Shown here one piece after another: positions 15,481 through 16,079 of a stretch of 16,079 nt of DNA. Source of the DNA: Nitrospirota bacterium (GTDB lineage Bacteria > Nitrospirota > 9FT-COMBO-42-15 > HDB-SIOI813); the NCBI GenBank assembly GCA_016234155.1, contig JACRGZ010000112.1, positions 1 through 16,079 of the forward strand. Direction: 5' to 3'. The position numbers and the translations under genes were made by a program. How positions within the stretch are numbered: the stretch's first letter is position 1; the number at the start of each line of letters is the position of its first letter. Below the pieces are notes generated by a model. The model saw only the letters and a program-made list of their open reading frames with translations. It made no database searches and was not told the DNA's origin.

Positions 15481-15846
15481 ATGGATTCTCAGATGAACCC
15501 CCATGAGATGAACATGGATGAACAGCAAATCTTACGAAAGATTCATGAGGCTGAGCAGAGGGTGATGGAGAAGATCGAAGAGGCTGAAAACACCGCAAAA
15601 AGACTTATTGGCGAGACAGAAAGGCATATTGCATCTCAGATAGAAAAGGGTGAAAAAGACATATCAGATGAAATAGCCGCTGCAAAGGCGGAGGGGATGA
15701 AAAAGATAGAAGAAGAGACTGCAAAGATTATCAAAGAGGCTGAAGCTGCTGCCGGGCGACTAAAAGAATCATCAAGGGGCAGGATAAAGGGGGCGGTAGA
15801 TAAGATCTTGTCATATATCTTGCCAGAAGACAACCATGATCCTTAA
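15481..15846 (+). CDS. A/V-type ATP synthase subunit H/G-like peripheral stalk protein
   Basis: A protein of about 121 residues consisting almost entirely of charged coiled coil (QILRKIHEAEQRVMEKIEEA and following heptads). This is the hallmark of the AhaH/NtpF (V-ATPase G/H) stalk subunit, which pairs with subunit E. Its position directly before subunit I, with overlap, fits the usual H-I-K-E-C-F-A-B-D gene order. The start is uncertain. The ATG at 15481 fits the predicted promoter, ATGs at 15493, 15508 and 15514 are also possible, and none has a good Shine-Dalgarno. A TTG at 15445 has AGGG upstream but coincides with the -35 element. Length suits the family (about 100-110) best with a later start. 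Confidence 0.75.
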   Translation: MDSQMNPHEMNMDEQQILRKIHEAEQRVMEKIEEAENTAKRLIGETERHIASQIEKGEKDISDEIAAAKAEGMKKIEEETAKIIKEAEAAAGRLKESSRGRIKGAVDKILSYILPEDNHDP

Positions 15847-16079
15847 AATGACGAAGGTTTCCATTATCGGGCCTCAGAGGCTCCTTCCGGAGGTTATGGA
15901 CTCTGTTTACAAGTCAGGAGTCATCCACATCGAATCCCCGCCGGATAGTGTAAAAGATACCCCCTTTGTAGGAAAGGTAACCCTTACGGCAGAGCAGAGA
16001 AGGGAAATGGCTGAATTAGAGGGGATTCTCGGTATTGCAAAGAAGACTATTAATATAATTAAACCATTAGTAGAGACAT
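15836..16079 (+). CDS. A/V-type ATP synthase subunit I (a), N-terminal part
   Basis: The first 81 codons run off the right edge of the window. The sequence MTKVSIIGPQRLLPEVMDSV, then GVIHIES, is typical of the N-terminal cytoplasmic domain of subunit I (the a subunit, which couples proton or sodium flow to rotation). The ATG at 15836 overlaps the H-like gene by 11 nt; the ATG at 15848 would begin MTKVS with a 1-nt gap. Either way translation is coupled. The membrane half lies beyond the window. Confidence 0.85.
   Translation, partial: MILKMTKVSIIGPQRLLPEVMDSVYKSGVIHIESPPDSVKDTPFVGKVTLTAEQRREMAELEGILGIAKKTINIIKPLVET

Overview
The window looks like chromosome of a Gram-negative, probably anaerobic or facultative bacterium of moderate GC content, such as Nitrospirota, a former Deltaproteobacterium or a related candidate phylum. 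The evidence is a two-subunit pyruvate carboxylase, a bacterial A/V-type ATPase operon starting at the right edge, an apparent outer-membrane beta-barrel protein, an RpoS-like sigma factor, and a tryptophanyl-tRNA synthetase with a four-cysteine Fe-S-type motif. No phylum can be fixed from the sequence alone. I see no phage, transposase, CRISPR array or rRNA; this is housekeeping and central-metabolism sequence whose gaps are full of palindromic repeats.

Layout. At the left, a minus-strand aldehyde dehydrogenase (119-1609) lies between repeats. A two-gene unit follows on the plus strand: a 94-residue uncharacterised protein and alanine dehydrogenase (1914-3308). A 126-bp imperfect hairpin element, tRNA-Pro(CGG) and an RpoS-like sigma factor occupy 3350-4645, and adenine phosphoribosyltransferase follows at 4789-5301. 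An AT-rich stretch (5302-5564) holds a possible gene remnant and a weak promoter candidate. It leads into a secreted beta-barrel-like protein with no ordinary start codon and then a protein distantly resembling deoxyhypusine synthase (6183-7133). Pyruvate carboxylase subunits A and B follow (7265-10558), then an M50 membrane protease and trpS (10745-12672). A large orphan sensor histidine kinase lies on the minus strand (12743-15391). It is divergent from the first two genes of an A/V-type ATPase operon (15481 to the window end).

How the genes fit together. Alanine dehydrogenase interconverts alanine and pyruvate, and PycAB carboxylates pyruvate to oxaloacetate, so both act at the pyruvate node. 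PycA and PycB are separated by only 3 nt and are almost certainly co-translated. The histidine kinase and the ATPase genes share a 90-bp divergent control region; both promoter predictions put the transcription start at or next to the first ATG, so either transcript could be leaderless.

The most unusual feature is the set of intergenic palindromes. At least eight are present, two of them nested concentrically (10549-10735 and about 11431-11680). Several touch gene ends: one contains the pycB stop codon and appears to supply the ribosome-binding site of the next gene. I found no single dramatic new system. The best leads are the nested palindromes, the start-less outer-membrane gene, the deoxyhypusine-synthase-like protein next to pyruvate carboxylase, the Fe-S-type TrpRS and the possibly leaderless divergent promoters.
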